Shown here in pieces: positions 62,087 to 64,000 of a stretch of 64,000 bases of DNA (its first letter is position 1; each line of letters opens with the position of its first letter). A model generated the notes under the pieces. The model was not told the origin of the DNA and ran no database searches. It saw nothing but the letters and a program-made list of their open reading frames with translations. The DNA is from Marinobacterium ramblicola. GTDB lineage: Bacteria > Pseudomonadota > Gammaproteobacteria > Pseudomonadales > Balneatricaceae. Location of the stretch: the NCBI RefSeq assembly GCF_019084545.1, contig NZ_JAHREP010000001.1, positions 254,236 through 318,235 on the forward strand, in the 5' to 3' direction. Both the position numbers and the translations under genes were made by a program.

Positions 62087-62917
62087 ATGACAAGGTTGGC
62101 AGGTATAGATTATCGAGGGGTAGGTGGTATTTCACGACACTGTATAGATGCAGTAGTAGAAATTATTCACTTCGGTCGAGTAATAAATGAAATGAAAATC
62201 TTAACTTCGGGTAGCGCTTATGACTGCCATCACGCACTTTTATTGAATGTCGATAACGATGTGGATATTGCAATAAAGTCTGGTTTTACATCTGGTTATT
62301 CAGGTGAAGGGCCAAGGTCTTTTTCCTATATTTTGTCAGTGCTCCGAAAGTTCACTCAAGAAATCGATGAGTATATAGTCCCGCATAAGTTATTAGAGCG
62401 AATAGATAGATCTGCCCTTACAGAAAGAGATATAAACTGGCTGTCCGAGCAGCAGCCTGTAAGACCTCAGAGATGGCATGACTATATTTATGAACGCCAT
62501 TATTCAATATTCAATGTAGAACGGTATTTTCCGGCTGAAATTCCTCTTGCGTTGATAGACCCTAGGTTGTATGAAATTGCAATTTCTTTTAAGCAAAATC
62601 CTGACAACGCATTGCTGGCTGGTTATAGGTTGCTAGAGCGCCTTATAAAGGAAAAGTCGGGGCTGACTCAAGAAACAGGAGCAAAGTTGTTCTCTAAAGC
62701 CTTTCAGGGAGAAGATGCTCCTCTATACTGGGGTGACTTAGACGGAAGTGAAGTTAAAGGACGTGCAACTCTGTTTTCGAGTGTCTTTATGGCTTTTCGA
62801 CATCGTCGTGCTCACCAGGAACCTGATGACGATATTCATGAAGATATAAGAGAGTTCATGTTATTGAATCAACTATTTATTCTGGAAGCGGCAACGAAAG
62901 TTCGAACAAGTAATTAA
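62087..62917 (+). CDS. HEPN-type protein with a C-terminal Ymh-like domain, partner of the nuclease gene
   Basis: A protein of up to 276 residues. The C-terminal third (about 158-270) resembles the Ymh/TIGR02391 family and has the HEPN ribonuclease motif RX4H at Arg238-His243 (FRHRRAH). The N-terminal part has a GFTSGYSGEGPRSF element (about 66-79). It follows the nuclease gene by 107 bases in the same AT-rich island, so the two are likely one system. The start is doubtful: ATG 62087 has a poor SD and ATG 62192 follows a short upstream frame closely. Confidence 0.6.
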   Translation: MTRLAGIDYRGVGGISRHCIDAVVEIIHFGRVINEMKILTSGSAYDCHHALLLNVDNDVDIAIKSGFTSGYSGEGPRSFSYILSVLRKFTQEIDEYIVPHKLLERIDRSALTERDINWLSEQQPVRPQRWHDYIYERHYSIFNVERYFPAEIPLALIDPRLYEIAISFKQNPDNALLAGYRLLERLIKEKSGLTQETGAKLFSKAFQGEDAPLYWGDLDGSEVKGRATLFSSVFMAFRHRRAHQEPDDDIHEDIREFMLLNQLFILEAATKVRTSN

Positions 62918-62927
62918 AAATTATCTA

Positions 62928-62985
62928 CACCGGACATAATACTCGCTTCGCTTGCATTACTCCGGTGAGCTAAACGTTATTTGGA
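62928..62985. repeat. attC-like imperfect inverted repeat after the HEPN gene
   Basis: Perfect 7-bp arms CACCGGA (62928-62934) and TCCGGTG (62961-62967) enclose further weak pairing with unpaired bases on one side, as in attC hairpins. AAACGTTAT follows at 62972. A matching opposite core (RYYYAAC type) on the left is not present, so attC identity is weak. Confidence 0.3.
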
Positions 62986-63139
62986 GGGTGTTCATATTTC
63001 CGTGTCAGCCAATATTTAATAAATGAAATCAGTGTAAGAATGCGCGCAAATGCGCATGAACCGGTGTGTGGGTAGGACCCTTTCGACAAAACTAGCGACG
63101 ACGCTGTTTGCCTGTTTTAGCTTTGTTGCTACCGCTTTG

Positions 63140-63167
63140 CCCAAGCGCTTTAGCGCGTTGGGTTTTC
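63140..63167 (+). terminator. Hairpin with T-run in the repeat region
   Basis: CCCAA-GCGC pairs with GCGC-TTGGG around a 4-base loop with one bulged G, followed by TTTTC. It could terminate transcription from the left; equally it may be part of a mobile repeat. Confidence 0.45.
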
Positions 63168-63186
63168 TTCGACCGTTTAAGCAATC

Positions 63187-63235
63187 TAACTCTGACCCCA
63201 ATTATTTAACTCTGACCCCAATTATTTCAATTGGG
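63187..63235. repeat. 20-bp perfect tandem repeat with adjacent inverted repeat
   Basis: The unit TAACTCTGACCCCAATTATT occurs at 63187-63206 and 63207-63226 without a break. The second copy joins a palindrome CCCAATT-ATTTC-AATTGGG (63217-63235). GGGGTCAGAGT-type motifs accompany REP-like or degenerate transposon ends in many proteobacteria. Confidence 0.85.
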
Positions 63236-63550
63236 ACGAACACCAACGACGCCCGACCTATTTCCGCCGGATATTAGTTACCTAATTAGCGTGATGGTGA
63301 TTTAAAGAATCTTAAGGGTTATAGCTAGCCGAAAGCGTGGTGATAACAAGTCCAACACGTCAACCGCGCAGCCCCCTCCCGTTGTCGGATGTAAACCTTC
63401 ACAAAGACTACACATTCTTTACTCCATCACCGGATAGATCCAATAAAAACAATGGATTATCGACTATTCTCTCGCTTCATTTTTGCTCCGTATTCCAACA
63501 CTACTCTAACAGTACCCACTCCATAGACCTCGTATCCGGGAGAATGAATA

Positions 63551-63964
63551 ATGCGTGTAATTAATCGGAAGGTGCTGGTTCACAGTCTGTTATGGCTATC
63601 CCCCCTGATGCTGACCGGTATCAGCGCTGCCGAAAGCAAAGAACAAACGAGCACAACCGAATTCAAACTTAGCAGCCCGACGCTAACGGATAACGGTGCG
63701 ATGCCCGTGGCGCACACCTGCGATGGCAGCCGCGCCGTACCTGAAATCAGCTGGTCGTCGGTGCCGGCCGGGACGCAAAGCCTTGCCATGGTCATGCATC
63801 ATGAGGCCGGGCCTTCCGATGTGCATGTCTATTGGGTGGTGTATGACATCGACCCCAACACGACGCATCTCGGCGCCGATGTCGGGTCTGCAACCCGGGG
63901 TGTCAACACGGTGGATAGTCAATTGTCAGTGCCGGTTGCTAAAGTCCCCAAAATCGCAACTTGA
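63551..63964 (+). pseudogene. Truncated YbhB/YbcL-type PEBP family protein
   Basis: A 137-residue frame with a signal peptide (about 1-27, ISAA) and the N-terminal half of a phosphatidylethanolamine-binding (Raf kinase inhibitor-like) fold: HTCDGS, PEISWSSVPAGTQSLAMVMHH and VHVYWVVYDID. Family proteins continue with a conserved GPCPP-type region and a final strand; here the sequence departs from the family after GVNTVDSQLS (about 63923) and stops at 63964. The break coincides with TGTCAGTGCCGG, which looks like the end of an insertion sequence. The upstream GGGAG SD is good. Confidence 0.75.
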
Positions 63965-64000
63965 GATGTCCCCTCCACCGAGGCATCAATAAACCGACTT
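63924..64000. mobile_element. Probable insertion-sequence end interrupting the PEBP gene
   Basis: From TG at 63924 the sequence no longer matches the PEBP gene and carries spaced GTCCCC repeats (63944-63950 and 63969-63975), a pattern seen at IS21-type termini. The element leaves the window, so its transposase and other end are not visible. This is inference from the abrupt break. Confidence 0.4.

Larger units (their letters stand above)
59251..62976. other. AT-rich genomic island with two candidate nuclease genes
   Basis: The stretch is markedly AT-rich with A/T-ending codons, unlike the surrounding GC-rich genes, which points to transfer. It contains only the large Mrr-like/PIN gene and the HEPN gene. 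Both edges carry AACGTTA (59248-59254 and 62973-62979), but a 7-mer match between two such windows is quite likely by chance. No integrase or transposase is encoded inside. Confidence 0.6.
62918..63550. other. Repeat-rich region between the HEPN and PEBP genes
   Basis: Contains an imperfect inverted repeat (62928-62967), a hairpin with a following T-run (63140-63167), the 20-bp tandem repeat (63187-63226) and the PEBP promoter. A minus-strand frame at 63016-63201 is likely non-coding repeat sequence. There is no recognisable gene. Confidence 0.5.

Noticed and set aside
63016..63201. A 61-codon minus-strand frame next to the tandem repeat
   Set aside because: It overlaps the hairpin and repeat motif and has no identifiable fold; more likely non-coding mobile repeat sequence.

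Overview
This window looks like chromosome from a free-living or facultative gammaproteobacterium. The core genes are GC-rich with GC-ending third codons, and the gene content is gammaproteobacterial: B12-dependent MetH, PanD, PrpE, EtfAB, a yehZYXW-type osmoprotectant transporter, a Zur-controlled ZrgA zinc locus and heavy c-di-GMP and two-component signalling. I cannot fix the genus from sequence alone.

Layout. 0.1-8.1 kb: a small chemoreceptor, a FapA/DUF342 protein, a carrier-ligase-acyltransferase fusion, a GFA-fold zinc protein, a Crp/Fnr regulator and a SYLF lipoprotein-like secreted protein. 8.5-13 kb: metH and panD, divergent. 13.2-18.4 kb: an operon joining an acetyl-CoA-synthetase-like ligase to 2-oxoacid dehydrogenase E1-alpha, E1-beta and E2 and a dedicated acyl carrier protein. 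18.6-27 kb: assorted genes, including a truncated alanyl-tRNA editing protein, a CaCA antiporter, two diguanylate cyclases, a CopD-like protein and a rhodanese. 27.1-30.3 kb: a four-gene zinc locus behind a near-consensus Zur operator. 30.6-36.1 kb: prpE, a STAND-type winged-helix regulator and a divergent DUF1326-DUF2182 pair. 36.2-41.7 kb: an RND efflux pump and an AraC regulator. 42-49.4 kb: a DMT exporter, then a five-gene signalling operon (TonB receptor, YfiR, histidine kinase, receiver, receiver-GGDEF-EAL). 49.6-53.4 kb: yehZYXW. 53.7-58.9 kb: etfBA, a PaaI thioesterase, a hydrolase and a FixL/FixJ-like pair.

From about 59.25 kb to 62.98 kb the composition turns sharply AT-rich. This island carries only two substantial genes, both on the plus strand: a 729-residue protein with an Mrr-like nuclease N-terminus and a PIN-like segment, and a HEPN-type protein with an RX4H motif. 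I read them as a candidate antiphage or toxin-type nuclease pair, the strongest lead in the window for an undescribed system. The right flank has a 20-bp tandem repeat, an imperfect attC-like hairpin, and a PEBP-family gene that loses its family sequence abruptly near 63924, probably at an inserted element that runs off the window.

The sequence also shows regulatory DNA beyond the genes: a Zur box, operator-like palindromes upstream of the rhodanese gene and between metH and panD, 11-bp-spaced direct repeats in front of the winged-helix regulator, a two-hairpin leader before the TonB receptor, and two cases of short out-of-frame tandem repeats spanning a gene's stop codon.
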